From Gaeumannomyces sp. JS-464 (lineage: Eukaryota; Ascomycota; Sordariomycetes; Magnaporthales; Magnaporthaceae): a DNA stretch of 64,000 nucleotides. The notes below the pieces were generated by a model. That model saw only the letters and a program-made list of their open reading frames with translations. It did not search any database and was not told the DNA's origin. Location of the stretch: positions 434,001-498,000 of the forward strand of contig NGZR01000009.1 of NCBI GenBank assembly GCA_002197995.1, read 5' to 3'. Shown piece by piece: positions 30,460 through 42,038 of this stretch (position 1 is its first letter; the number at the start of each line of letters is the position of its first letter). The translations under genes and the position numbers were made by a program.

Positions 30460-31980
30460 TAATATAACATGGTTAATACCGCTTTAAACAATGTTAACAA
30501 TGCTCGTAACGCCGTAATAATCGACTCCGGCTCGTTTAAGCACCACTTTAACGATCGCAAGTGGTTTACCTCGCTAAAAAAGCGCGAGGTCCCTTATAAC
30601 GCTACCACGGCCAACGGCGGCGCCCAAGTTTCCGTTAAAAAGGGCACCGTCGAAATGCATTAGCGTAATAAAACGGGCGTTACTACAGTTACCCTATAGG
30701 CAATCTTTACGCTTAAATCCCCTTTTAACCTTTTTAACCTTGGCAAAATGCGCAAAGCAAGCTTAAAAGACGATTAAACCGATTACTTCGTAACGCCCGA
30801 CGATAAGTGGTTAAACAGTTACTAAATTAACAATAACGTATTAATTGCTAACGTTAACGTGCCCGCAAGCGCGCCCCCGGGCTTTATAGCCCTAAGCAAC
30901 GCACTTAACGAAGGAAACCAACCGACGGAAGCTAACGCACCGACCACGATAAAACGCTCGGTGCCTTACGTAATAATGCATCGGCGCCTAATGCATGCTA
31001 ATAAAAAGGCGGTAATAACGGCCTGCCGCGCTGCAAGCATTAAAGTTAGCTACTTTAAAGTATTAAAATATACTTGTAACGGCTGTTTGGAAAGCAAAGC
31101 GACCCAAATTATCGGCAATCGTTACTTCCACCGCATTACCCGCCTTTTAAGCCGTATTTACATAAATACATTAACCATTTCGCTTACTTTATACGGCGGA
31201 TATAATTACGCCGTTTATATTACTAATAAAGCAATTACTTTTAACTGGGTGATTTTTGCAGTTAGCAAAGCCAGCACGGAGATTTTTACGAAGGTTTATA
31301 ATTGGATTAGCTATATTAAACTCCAGTTAGGCATTAAAATACAGGCAATTTACACGGACGGTGGCACGGAGTTTAACCCGGAAAAGCTAAAAGCCTACTG
31401 CATTATTTAAAGCAAAGCTTGCGAGATTAACCCGGCGCGATGCCCGGAAATGAACAGCATCGTTAAGCGTGCTAACCGTACTATACTTAACGCGGCTCGC
31501 ACCGGGATTAACGCCAACGGCCTGTACAAGAAGTACTGGGTATATGCCCTGCAAGCAGCGAAAAGGGTGCTAAATTACACCCTAAATACAGCTTTTAACG
31601 GCAAAGAAAGCCCGCACGAGGCGTGGGCAAAAGCAATCGGCCTTAACGAGGAGTATTACCAACCACCAATCCGTACCTTCCGCATTTGGGGCGCGGTCGC
31701 TTAAATGCTAATTAAAAACGGCAAATAAGCTAAAGCTAACAAAATGGCCCCTAAAGTAACGAAAGGCCGGCTTATAGGCTGGGAAAGCCTCCATAACGAA
31801 ATCCTGCTAGTTAAACCGGATGGTACTAACAAGGTTTTCCGTTACCGTAACGCACGGATTAACGAGGGCGCTAGTAAGCGCCGAAAGTCGCTTTATAACT
31901 TTGTTAAAAAGGCGATTACCATTAATGCGGTTAATAAAGCCGTTGTTAAAAACCTTTACTTTATAATAGGCACTTAGGTT
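30460..31980 (+). pseudogene. Copia-1 protease and integrase
   Basis: Protease: VIIDSGSFKHHFNDRKWF with the catalytic D-S-G near 30520. Integrase zinc site: MHRRLMHANKKA ... CNGCLESKA (about 30977-31105). Core: TLTISLTLYGGYNYAVYITN with the first Asp replaced by Asn in this copy (IYINTLTIS; Copia-3 keeps MDILTIS), IYTDGGTEF (second Asp, about 31350) and EMNSIVKRANRTI (Glu, about 31450). It ends with GKESPHEAWAKA and RTFRIWGAVA. Stops occur at 31408 and 31702. Confidence 0.85.
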
Positions 31981-34290
31981 TATAATACTAGCCTAATTAC
32001 TAATTCCACCGATAGTAACGATGGTAACACCGGTGCAACTGGCGATACTGCCGGCCCCGGAGGTAATAACGATTTATCGCCTGCGGAAAAAACCGGGGAA
32101 ACCGAAGCGGAAAACGAGGAGCTTGCCGCTGCAAAGCCTAAAAAGCTTAAAAAGCCCGCCGGCCCGGGCATACCAACACCCGAAGGAACTTCCGAGCTCG
32201 GCAACGAAGCGGTTACGATGCCCGCAGCGCTTAAAAAAAGGACCTGCAAAAAGCGGCCGCCGCCCCCCGAGTGACCGGCGATTAAAAGAGCGCTTAACGG
32301 CCTTTAAGCATTATAAAGTCCTAATACCAAAAACCTGCAAAAAAGGGAGCCCGCGGAAGCATTTACAACAGCTCGCTTCGAGTTTAAAAATATTAAAAAA
32401 GTGGCGGAAAAGGATCCGGGTAACCCTAAAAGCGCCGGAAACGACGAAAGCTTTTACAGCTTTAATACGGATACTAAGGCTGCTAAAAAAACTGCCCGAA
32501 AAACGGGTTTTGCACTTGTTAACATCACGTACCCGGATAACGATATCGTTTTACCCTAAAAAATCGGCGGCTTTAAAATCCTTAACCTCGCGCTTTTTAA
32601 CGTCGTTACGGTACCGGGAACACCGTATATTCCGGCCTATTACTACGACGCGGTAAAGCACGAAACCGAGTACGAGCGATATTATAAGCTAGCAATGCAA
32701 AAGCAAATTAACACGCTGCTCGAAAAAGGCACGTAAATGCTGGAAAAATTACCCTTAAGCGCTAAAACACTGCCGGGCAAATGGGTATACGTGCTTAAAC
32801 TAACGCCTAACGGCGCTTTTAAAAAAATTAAAACGCGTTAGGTTGTTTGCGGCAATTACGACGATATTCCGGGCGAAGATAAGGTTGCAACGTACGCGGT
32901 AATCGCCTATGCAGCATTTACGAGGGTGTTTTTTATGCTTGTAGCCGTTAACGACCTTAAATGCCGCTAGTTCGACTTCGTAGTTGCTTATTTTAGCGCT
33001 ATCGTACTTGGTAACGTTATGGTATACGTACAGTAACTTTAAAGCATTCCGGTTAGGTAAAAAGGCTATTATTGCCGCTTAAAAAAAGCACTTTACGGCT
33101 TCCGCAAATCGCTTTTGTGGTGGTATTAAACGATTACTCCGGAGCTCGAAGCATTTAGCTTTAGGCCGATTTACTAAAACGTTTGCCTTTACCGCAAAAA
33201 GGAAACGGGCGCTATGCTATTGCTTTACGTAAACGATTTCCAAATTGCCGCTTGTACGGTTACGGAAATTAAAGCCATCGCTAACGAAATGGGTAACCGG
33301 TTCGAAATAACCGCTTTAAATAACGCAAAAACGTTCCTCGGTATGCAAATTGTAAGGGATCGCTAGCGGAGGACTATAAGCTTTTACCAACGCGATTATA
33401 TTAATAAGATTATTACTAAATACGGACGGGAAAACCTTAAAGCAGTAAAAACGCTTTGGCCTTTTAGCTTTGTAATGCCGATTATTTGGGACCCTTTCCC
33501 GCACGAGGAGGTTTTGCGCTACCAGTTGGAAATAGCGAGTATTAGCTACTTCGCTGGTATTACTCGCCCTAATATTACGTATACCGTAAAAAGGTTGCAA
33601 AAAGTTAACGCTAATCCCGGTAATAAGCATTTGGCACTGCTAAAACATTTTAACGCTACATTATTAGCATTAAAAAGCTCGCGCTTACCTTTAATGGGCT
33701 TACTTATAGCGCCGAAGCGATAAGTTTAAAAGTTTACGGAAATGCCTCGTTCGCCAACTACTTCCGTACGAGGGCATTTACAAGCGGCGTAATCGTTATG
33801 CTAGCGGGTGGTTGTTTACTAGCAATTAAAAAAGCAAACTTTTATAACGACGTTAACGACGAAAGCGGAGTTCGTTAACCTCCTGCTAACGGGCCGGGCT
33901 TTGCTTTGGATTAAAAGCATTTTAAAGGAAACTGGATACCCTTAGCGAAAAACTTTCGTAGTGCATACGGATAGCGCTAACGCCCAAACGACGGTGTTAA
34001 ACCCGTTGGAATTAGCCCGCACCCGTATAATCGACCTCCGTTACAAATGGGTAATCGATATTGTAAAGCGTTAACTTTTCCACCTTAAGCTAATTGGCAC
34101 GGCCAATATAAAAGCGGACGGTTTTACGAAGGGCTTAACGGCGGAAAAACAGGCGAGGTTTTATTTTAGCTGGGAATGCAGCAAATGCCGCAGTAAACGG
34201 CTTATAGGAAAACTAGGGAAACATTACGAACTTAAAAGGTTACTACGTAAATGCGTGCTCGTAATGCCTTTAAAACCGTTGCATGGCTTA
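31981..34290 (+). pseudogene. Copia-1 linker, reverse transcriptase and RNase H
   Basis: A Lys/Pro/Glu-rich linker (31990-32560) is followed by RT: AMQKQINTLLEKGT, LPGKWVYVLKLTPNG, a FDFVVAYFSAIVLGNV palm segment and LLLYVNDFQIA. The catalytic YVDD is YVND (33226-33237). RNase H (33760-34250) has KANFYNDVN, VHTDSANAQTTVLNPLELA and ADGFTKGLTAEKQARF. Many TAA/TAG codons occur. The Asp-to-Asn change results from GTGGAC becoming GTAAAC, as Copia-2 shows. Confidence 0.85.
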
Positions 34291-34298
34291 CGAGGGGG

Positions 34299-34468
34299 TG
34301 TTAAAAGTGGCCTAAAGTTACGTGGGTAGCAACTGGTGCCTTACAGCTTTAAGCCTATGCATTGGCCTTGGTATTTTAGCTTGCGCGCGCTTTAGCCCGC
34401 GATCCAGTAAAGTAGCTAAGGAACAATTACCAATCACTTCGGGTGCTTATTATCGCGCACCTTTATTA
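34299..34468 (+). repeat. Copia-1 3' LTR
   Basis: 170 bp, preceded by a GAGGGGG polypurine tract (34292-34298), ends CCTTTATTA, followed by CCAAA (34469-34473). After this LINE B resumes with CGCACTTTAACCACCCTG. Confidence 0.95.
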
Positions 34469-35084
34469 CCAAACGCACTTTAACCACCCTGTTTTTTGCA
34501 AAAGATAATACCTATCGTATTAACGTTGGATCCCAGCCTTGGTTTAAAAGCCTCCGAAGGAGCTTCCGGCGGAGTACGGCGTTAAAAGCCTTTTGTACAT
34601 CCATGGTAACGAAAGCGGCCGTTTTATGCTTTTGGAAAGCCCGTTCCACCTCGTGGGCCACGCATGCCGTTAAATCGATGGCGGCCTTTTTCGGGGTAGC
34701 CCCGGCGTGTTGCGAAGCTATAAGCCCGTATTGTAGTGCGAAGGACGCCATCCGCGAAGCCACTAGCCGCTCCAGCCTTTTCCTTAAGCACGGGAGCAAA
34801 GCTATCGGGCGGTAGGATTTTAAGTCCGTTATATCCGTTTTATTCGGCTTTTTTAGCATAACCACTTCCGCTGTGCGGAAAGGGCTAGGGTGGTGCCCGG
34901 CCCTAAGGCAGGCTTTAAAAAAGGCCTTAACGTATTCCCCTATTGCCGGCCATACCGCTGTAAGCAGCTTAACCGTTAAAAAGTCGACGCCCGGGGCCGT
35001 GTTTGCCGTGCTAACAGTGCACTTTCGGCATTCCTCCAAAGGGACGTGGGGGTCCCACGGGAGTTGTGCGGTCCTTTAGGTAGC
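34469..35084 (-). pseudogene. LINE B piece 3: RT fingers and palm
   Basis: ORF2 segment with an uninterrupted frame 35039-34512: FRTAEVVMLKKPNKTDI, SYRPIALLPC and a motif A MDVQKAFNAVLRRKLL. Its second aspartate is Asn here, while LINE A has FDAV. It ends at GTAGC (35080-35084), the Copia-2 target. Confidence 0.85.
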
Positions 35085-35254
35085 TGTTAAAAGTGGCCTA
35101 AAGTTACGTGGGTGGCAACTGGTGCCTTACAGCTTTAAGCTTATGCATTAGCCCTGGTATTTTGGCCTGCGCGCGTTTTAGCCCGCGATTTAGTAAAGTA
35201 GCTAAAAAACAATTACTAATCACTTCGGGTGCTTGTTATCGCGCACCTCCATTA
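35085..35254 (+). repeat. Copia-2 5' LTR
   Basis: 170 bp, TGTTAAAAGTGG...CACCTCCATTA. It pairs with 42039-42207 and is followed by the PBS GGTTATAAGC. Confidence 0.95.
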
Positions 35255-35534
35255 GGTTATAAGCTTTCGCGCCACCGTTAACGATATTTTTGCTTAATTA
35301 GGAAAGATTAACGGTGCACGAGTTGTTTCCCGTTACTTGCGTTTTCCCGCCGTGGATTACGGGCGAGGCGCAGCAGTTAAAAAACCGTTAAACGACAATT
35401 AATAAAGCCGCGTTCGGCGCCGATTAGCAACCATAACAAAGCAATAACGATAACCCTTTTAGCGCTTAAAAGCACCATTTCCCTTATAATCCAACGCCTT
35501 TATACGCGTTAAAAGTGCCAACAAAGTCGCCAAA

Positions 35535-36480
35535 ATGGCGGAATACCGCGAAATCGCAGTAAAAGTCCCGAACCTGCTAAAGCCTTTTAACTTGGAAATA
35601 TAAAAGCGCACCATCCGAGTGCATTTAACCGCTTCCCGCAATATCTCCTTTATATTTGCTAACCTTCCGGCTAAACCGGTTAAAGCGGAGGATTACGAAG
35701 CTGTATAGTTATAAGCTTTTAAAAGGACATTAACATGGTATTGCATCCGTAACAGTATCGAAAAGGTAACCACGGACTTGGAAAAGGCCGGCTGGGACCG
35801 CTTTAAAAACGACGAGGATTAGGACTTAAAAGCTTTTTGGAACAAAGTAATTAGCACTATTGGAATTACCGCTAACGGCCGTTTCGACGCCCTAATTAAC
35901 GAACATTATATAATTTCGGTGGAAAAGTTTAACGGTAACGTTAAAAAGTATACGAACCGCTAGCTACAAGTAAAGCAGGCTTTAAATTAGGCTAATATTA
36001 ACATTTCGGATCGGATGCTTATAAGGAGCCTCGTTAACGGGCTTAGCGCCACTTACCCTTTTACGGTAGCTATAACTTTAAAAAGTTGTAAAAGCGAGCG
36101 CCGCATTCCCGCTAATTTTATTTCGAAAGTGCTCGAAAATACGGCGGTTATAAAGGCCTCGAAATCGAGGGCTATAACTAACATTAACAAAAAGCCGGAA
36201 GGATTTTAAAAGCCGAAGCCTTGCAATAAAAAGGGTTGCATTATCGTTTCGCGTGCTCCCTATTACGATAAGTGCGGTAAGCATTACAAGGGGGTAACGA
36301 TAACTGCTAGCTCCTGCACTTTAAACTCGAGGAGGCCTGGAAGGTTAAGTATTCGGAGCGGCGCTTCCAACGAGGTAATAAGGCAGCTAACGAGGTTACA
36401 GCTAACCCGAAGGCTGCCGACCATACTAGTGGTATGCCGGTTAATCGGGGCAGTGCCAGCTAATACAATATGGCCAATAC
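35535..36480 (+). pseudogene. Copia-2 gag
   Basis: Collinear with Copia-1 gag: MAEYREIAVKVP start at 35535, IPDRMLIRSLVNGLSATYPF-type segment (about 36015) and the C-N-K-K-G-C ... C-G-K-H cluster at about 36215-36280. Numerous TAA/TAG stops. Confidence 0.75.
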
Positions 36481-37839
36481 CGCTTTAAGTAATGTTAACA
36501 GTGCCCGTAACGCCGTAATAATCGACTTCGGCTCGTTTAAACACCACTTTAACGATCGCAAGTGGTTTACCTCGCTAAGGAAGCGCGAGGTCCCTTATAA
36601 CGCTACCACGGCTAACGGCGGCGCTTAAGTTTCCGTTAAAAAAGGCACCGTCGAAATGCATTAGCGCAATAAAGCGGGCGTTACTACAGTTACTTTACAG
36701 GTAATTTTCACGCTTAAATCCCTTTTTAACTTTTTTAACCTTAGTAAAATGCGTAAAGCAAGCTTAAAAAACGATTAAACCGATCACTTCGTAACGCCCG
36801 ACGACAAATGGTTAGGTAGCTACCAAATTAACAATAACGTACTAATTGCTAACGTTAACGTGCCCGCAAGCGCGCCCCCGGGCCTTATAGCTTTGGGTAA
36901 CGCACTTAACGGAGGAAACCAACCGACGGAGGCTAACGCACCGACCATAACAAAACGCCCGGTACCTTACGTAATAATGCATCGGCGCTTAATGCATGCT
37001 ATAAAAAGGCGGTAATAACGGCTTGCCGCGCTGCAAGCATTAAAGTTAGCTACTTCGAAGCATTAAAGCATACCTGTAACGGTTGTTTAAAAAGCAAAGC
37101 GACCTAAATTATCGGCAATCGTCACTTCCACCGCATTACCCGCCTTTTAGGCCGTATTTACATAAATACATTAACTATTTCGCTTATTTTATACGGCGAA
37201 TATAATTACGCCGTCCATATTACTAATAAGGTAACTACTTTTAACTGGGTGATTTTTGCAGTTAGCAAAGCTAGCACGGAGATTTTTACGAAGGTTTATA
37301 ACTGGATTAGCTATATTAAACTCCAATTAAGCATTAAAATATAAGCAATCCATACGGACGGTAGCACGGAGTTTAACCCGGAAAAGCTAAAAGCCTATTA
37401 CACTGCTCGAAGTAAAGCTTGCGAAATTAGCCCGGCGCGATGCCCGGAGATAAACAGCATCGTTAAACGTGCCAACCGTATTATACTTAACGCGGCTCGC
37501 ACCGGGATTAACGCCAACGGCTTGCATAAAAAGTACTGGGTATATGCTTTGCAGGCAGCGAAAAAAGTGCTAAATTACACTTTAAATACAGCTTTTGGCG
37601 GCAAGGAAAGCCCGCACGAGGCGTGGGCAAAAGCAATCGGCTTTAACGAGGAGTATTACCAACCACCAATCCGTACCTTCCGCATTTGGGGCGCGGTCGC
37701 CTGGGTGCTAATTAAAAACGGCAAACAAGCTAAAGCTAACAAAATGGCCCTCAGGGTAACGAGGGGCCGGCTTATAGGCTGGGAAGGCTTTTATAACGAA
37801 ATTTTGCTAGTTAAGCCGGATGGTACTAACAAGGTTTTT
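36481..37839 (+). pseudogene. Copia-2 protease and integrase, 5' part
   Basis: The protease D-S-G of Copia-1 is D-F-G here (GACTTCGGC, about 36530). The integrase zinc site is damaged by a 1-bp deletion (TGCTATAAAAAGG near 36988 against TGCTAATAAAAAGG in Copia-1). The core and the GKESPHEAWAKA-RTFRIWGAVAW end are readable to 37839. The frame is open from 37522 to the insertion point. Confidence 0.8.
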
Positions 37840-37987
37840 TGTAAAGAGTTGGCCCGTGCGCCGGCGCCCTACTTTACCTATAAAAGCGTTACCCATTAAA
37901 TAATTACCTTTTACGAAAACCACGGACATATACAAAGCTGTTTCCCTTTTTTAATAGCGGCTTTGCGGCCGCCTTGCACTTTTAACA
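37840..37987 (+). repeat. Gag-only element copy 1, 5' LTR
   Basis: 148 bp, TGTAAAGAGTTGGCCCGTGC...TGCACTTTTAACA, TG...CA termini. It is followed by AGTTATAAGC (primer-binding region). Confidence 0.92.
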
Positions 37988-38040
37988 AGTTATAAGCTTT
38001 TAATTCCCATAAAAATGAAACTACTTGCAATTCTTTTTGG

Positions 38041-38290
38041 CCGGTGGCCGCGTTAATTCTCGTTGTTTTAGCCGGTGGCCGCAATCACGTTTTAAAAGCC
38101 GGTGGCCGCACATTAACGTTTTCCGGTGGAAAACGTCTCCCGGTGGGAAACATCGCCCGGTAAGCATAACGTTTTAAAAGCCGGTAGCCGCATAATAACG
38201 TCTTCTGGTGGAAAACGTCTCCCGGTGGGAGATATCGCCCGGTGGGCATTACGTATTATTTACTTTACTATCACCCGGTGGGCGACAACG
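38041..38290 (+). repeat. Hairpin-rich minisatellite in the leader of the gag-only element
   Basis: About eleven occurrences of CCGGTGG or close variants. An imperfect 82-bp unit starts at 38091 and repeats at 38173. Most occurrences are centred in inverted repeats with loop GGT: ACGTTTTCC/GGAAAACGT (38116-38136, 9 of 9), GTCTCCC/GGGAAAC (38135-38151), GTCTCCC/GGGAGAT (38217-38233), GCCC/GGGC (38236-38246). The stems differ from one another but stay paired around the constant loop. The mirror-image array in copy 2 is at 58610-58860. Confidence 0.75.
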
Positions 38291-38416
38291 GGCCGCTGCC
38301 CTACTTTCCTATTACTTTTTCTTATGGGCCGCTGCCCTACTACCTTTGTTAATTTTTGCATAACAGCAATAACAACGACGACGACGGCAGTCGCCTATTG
38401 CTTACCACCGCTCGAA

Positions 38417-39418
38417 ATGTCCTCTACTTATAAAAAGGCAACTGTTAAAATACCTGCCTTGCAAGGGCCTTCCAACTTAAAAGCGTGAAAGCGCGCCGTT
38501 AAAGTGCATTTAATCGCGAGCGGCGCCGACGATTACATTAGCGACAACCCGCCTTTTTAACCCGACGATCCGGCCGCTTTTAAAGCTTAAAAAGTTAAAA
38601 AGGTCCTCGTTTAGTACTTTATTAAGCAGTTAATTACGGAGGTTATTAACGAGCTTAAACGATAAGGTTAAAGCTTTAAAGCCGACGATTCCGCCCGCGA
38701 TTTTAAAGCTTTTTAGCTCGCCGTTACCACCAAAATTGGCCAAAATACCGACGCCCAACTCGATGGCTTAATAAAAAAGTTTGTTAACCTCGAGGTATCC
38801 AAATATAACGACGTTAAAAAATACGCTAACCGTTAGCTCGAGTTTAAAAAACAAATGGAGAAAGCCGGCGTTGTAATTCCGGACCGTTTTTTCGTTAGTT
38901 ACCTTATTAAAGGTTTCCGAAAGCATTATCCAATCGCCGTTACCGTCGCCTTAAGCGCCCATCCAGTGCCCGCCGGCCGCACCCCGATTTAAATTATCCA
39001 AACCGTTATCGAAAACGTAATTACTTTCGAGCCGACCGACCTTTCCCTAGCTAATACCAACGCGCTTACCGTTTGCACTAAAAAGAACTGTTTAATAGTT
39101 TCTCGCTTACCTTACCACGACCGGTGCGGCAAGCACTATATAAAAGGCGACGACGGGTGCTAGCTATTGCACTTTAAACTAGAGGAGGAATACTACAAGT
39201 AAAAGTAATAAAGCGCTGCACAAGCTATAAAAACAGAAAAGGCTGGAGGAGTTAACCCCCGGGCCGTTAATTATACTACTGCAATGCCTGTTAACCGCGG
39301 CAGCGCTAAACAGTATGCCATGTAATCGAAAAACCCTACCACGGATATTAAATTATGGGCAAAAGTTGCCGATTAAAAATAGCTTTACTTTTGTAACGCT
39401 TTCGTGGTTATAAAAGGG
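38417..39418 (+). pseudogene. Gag of the gag-only element, copy 1
   Basis: The start ATG 38417 begins MSSTYKKATVKIPALQGPSN. The middle includes SKYNDVKKYANR and IPDRFFVSYLIKGFRKHYP, parallel to Copia Gag. The Cys/His cluster is C-T-K-K-N-C-x8-H-D-R-C-G-K-H (about 39073-39135). Near the end TTAMPVNRGSAKQY matches GMPVNRGSANQY of the large Copia gag. About 330 codons with several TAA/TAG/TGA stops, for example TGA at 38487. It presumably co-assembles with the large Copia's particles. Confidence 0.8.
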
Positions 39419-39567
39419 TGTAAAGAGTTAGCCCGTGCGCCGGCGCCCTATTTCACTTATAAAAGCGTTACTTACTAAATAGTTACCTTTTACGAGGATT
39501 ACGGACATATATAAAGCTGTTTCCCTTTTTTTAATGGCGGCTTTGCGGCCGCCCTGCACTTTTAACA
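39419..39567 (+). repeat. Gag-only element copy 1, 3' LTR
   Basis: 149 bp, preceded by AAAAGGG (polypurine tract), ends TTTTAACA, then TTTTC of the Copia-2 target. Confidence 0.92.
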
Positions 39568-42038
39568 TTTTCCGTTACCGTAACGCACGGATTAACGAGG
39601 GCGCTGGTAAGCGCCGAAAATCGCCCTATAACTTTATTAAAAAAGCGATCACTATTAATGCGGTTAACAAAGCCGTTATTAAAAACTTTTACTTTACAGT
39701 GGGCATTTGGGTTTATAATACTGGCTTAACTACTAATTTCACCGACAGTAACGATAGTAACACCGGTGCAACTGGCGATACTGCCGGCCCCGGAAGTGAT
39801 AACGATTTATCGCCTGCGGAAAAAACCGGGGAAACCGAAGCGGAAAACGAGAAGCTTACCGCTGCAAAGCTTAAAAAGCCCAAAAAGCCCGCCGGCCCGG
39901 GCATGTTAACACCCGAAAAAACTCCCGAGCTCGGCAACGAGGCGGTTACGATGCCCGCAGCGCTTAAAAAAAGGACTTGCAAAAAGCGGCCGCCGCTCCC
40001 GCCGAGTAACCGGCGATTAAAAGAGCGCCTAACGGCCTTTAAGCATTATAAAGTCCTAACATTAAAAAACCTGCAAAAAAAGGAAGCCCGCGGAGGCATT
40101 TATAACGGCTCGCTTCGAGCTTAAAAATATTAAAAAGGTGGCGGAAAAAGATCCGGGTAACCCTAAAAGCGCCGGAAACGACGAAAGCTTTTACAGTTTT
40201 AATACGAATACTAAAACTGCCGAAAAAACTGCCCGAAAAACGGGTTTTGCATTCGTTAATATTACGTACCCGGATGACGATATCGTTTTGCCTTAAGAAA
40301 TCGGCGGCTTTAAAATCCCCGACTTCGCGCTTTTCGGCGTCGCCACGGTGCCGGGAACACCGTATATTTCGGCCCATTACTACGACGCGGTAAAGCACGA
40401 AACCAAGTACGAGCAATACTATAAACCAGCAATGCAAAAGCAAATTAACACGCTGTTTAAAAAAGGCACGTAAATGCTAGAAAAATTGCCCCCGAGCGCT
40501 AAAGCACTGCCGGGCAAGTGGGTATACGTGCTTAAGCTAACGCCTAACGGCGCTTTTAAAAAGATTAAAACGCGTTGGGTCGTTTGCGGCAATTACGACG
40601 ATATTTCGGGCGAGGATAAGGCTGTAACGTACGCGGCAATCGCCTATGCAGCATTTACGAGGGTGTTTTTTATGCTTATAACCGTTAACGACTTTAAATG
40701 CCGCCAGTTCGACTTCGTGGTTGCCTATTTTAACGCCATCGTACCTGGTAACGTTATGGTATACGTATAGCAATTTTAAAGCATTCCGGTTAAGTAAAAA
40801 GGCTATTATTACCGCTTAAAAAAAGCACTTTACGGCTTTCGCAAATCGCTTTTATAGTGGTATTAAACGATTTTTTAAAGCTCGAAGCATTTGGCTTTAG
40901 GCCGATTTACTAAAACGTTTACCTTTACCGTAAAAAGGAAACGGGCGCCATGCTATTGCTTTACGTGGACGATTTCCAAATTGCCGCTCGTACGGTTACG
41001 GAAATTAAAACCATCGTTAACGAAATGGGTAGCCGGTTCGAAATAACCGTTTTAAGTAACGCAAAAACGTTCCTCGGCATGCAAGTTGTAAGGGATCGCT
41101 AGCGAAGGACTGTAAGCCTTTACTAACGCGATTATATTAATAAAATTATTACTAAATACGGACGGGAAGACCTTAAAGCAGTAAAAACGCTTTAGCCTTT
41201 TAGCTTTGTAATGCCAATCACTTGGGACCCTTTCCCGCACGAGGAGGTTTTGCGCTACCAGTCGGAAATAACGAGTATTAGCTACCTCGTTGGCATTACT
41301 CGCCTTAATATCACGTATACCGTAAGGAGGTTGCAGGAGGTTAACGCCAATCCCGGCAACGAGCATTTGGCATTGCTAAAGCACTTTTAGCGCTACATTA
41401 TTAGCATTAAAAAGCTCGCGCTTACTTTTAATGGGCTTATTTACAACGCCGAAGCGATGGGCTTAAAGGCTTACGGAAATGCCTCGTTCGCTAACTGCCT
41501 CCGTACGAAGGCATTTACAAGCGGCGTAATCGTTATGCTAACGGGTGGTCCTATTTATTAGCAATTAAAAAAGCAAACTTTTATAACGACGTTAACGACG
41601 GAAGCGGAGTTCGTTAACTTCCTGCTAACGGGCCGGGCTTTGCTTTAAATTAAAGGCATTTTAAAGGAAACTGGATACCTTTAGCGAGAAACTTTCGTGG
41701 TGCATACGGATAGCGTTAACGCCTAAGCGACGGTGTTAAACCCGTTGGAATTAGCCCGCACCCGCATAATCGACCTCCGTTACAAGTGGGTAATCGATGC
41801 TATAAAGCGTTAACTTTTCACCTTTAAGCTAGTTAGCACGGCTAATATAAAAGCGGACGGTTTTACGAAAGGCTTAACGGCGGAAGGATAGGCGAGGTTT
41901 GTTATTTAGCTGGGAATGCAGCAAATGCCGCAATAAACGGCTTACAGGAAAACCAGGGAAACACCACGAACTTGGAAGGTTACTACGTAAATGCGTGCTC
42001 GTAATGCTTTTAAAACCGTTACATGGCTTACGAGGGGG
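39568..42038 (+). pseudogene. Copia-2 integrase end, linker, RT (intact YVDD) and RNase H
   Basis: Resumes at the integrase C-terminal end (FRYRNARINEGAGKRRKSPYN) and continues through the Glu/Lys/Pro-rich linker. RT is at about 40380-41400: LPGKWVYVLKLTPNGAFKK, CRQFDFVVAYFNAIVPGNVM and LLLYVDDFQIA, with YVDD at 40962-40973 unaltered. RNase H (41500-42000) has VHTDSVNA and ADGFTKGLTAE. The RT stretch 40474-40770 is open for 98 codons; other parts have stops. It serves as the reference for what RIP changed in Copia-1, -3 and -4. Confidence 0.85.

Larger units (their letters stand above)
29082..34468 (+). mobile_element. Copia-1: Ty1/Copia element inserted in LINE B
   Basis: 5.4 kb with 170-bp LTRs and perfect CCAAA duplications (29077-29081, 34469-34473). 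Domain order is gag with Cys/His knuckle, protease, integrase, RT, RNase H, as in Ty1/Copia. Copia-2, -3 and -4 are the same family. All frames carry RIP-type stops. Confidence 0.95.
37840..39567 (+). mobile_element. Gag-only LTR element (TR-GAG-like), copy 1
   Basis: 1728 bp with 148-bp LTRs (37840-37987 and 39419-39567, TGTAAAGAG...CTTTTAACA), inserted in Copia-2 between TTTTT (37835-37839) and TTTTC (39568-39572). The Copia sequence resumes precisely. The interior has only a leader with hairpins and a gag homologue; there is no protease, integrase, RT or RNase H. The PBS region (GTTATAAGC) and Gag motifs match the large Copia family, so it is probably non-autonomous and mobilised by it. 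A second copy at 57327-59047 has the same structure. Confidence 0.9.

Noticed and set aside
32021..32656. 211-codon open frame, also present at 59601-60236 in Copia-3
   Set aside because: It overlaps the Copia linker/RT in a different frame. That frame simply has few CAA/CAG/TGG codons and so escapes RIP stops; it changes register at indels between copies. No independent motif.
38041..38290. CRISPR array or protein-coding repeat
   Set aside because: The unit contains overlapping inverted repeats of variable stem length, has no unique spacers and lies in the leader of an LTR element in a eukaryotic genome.
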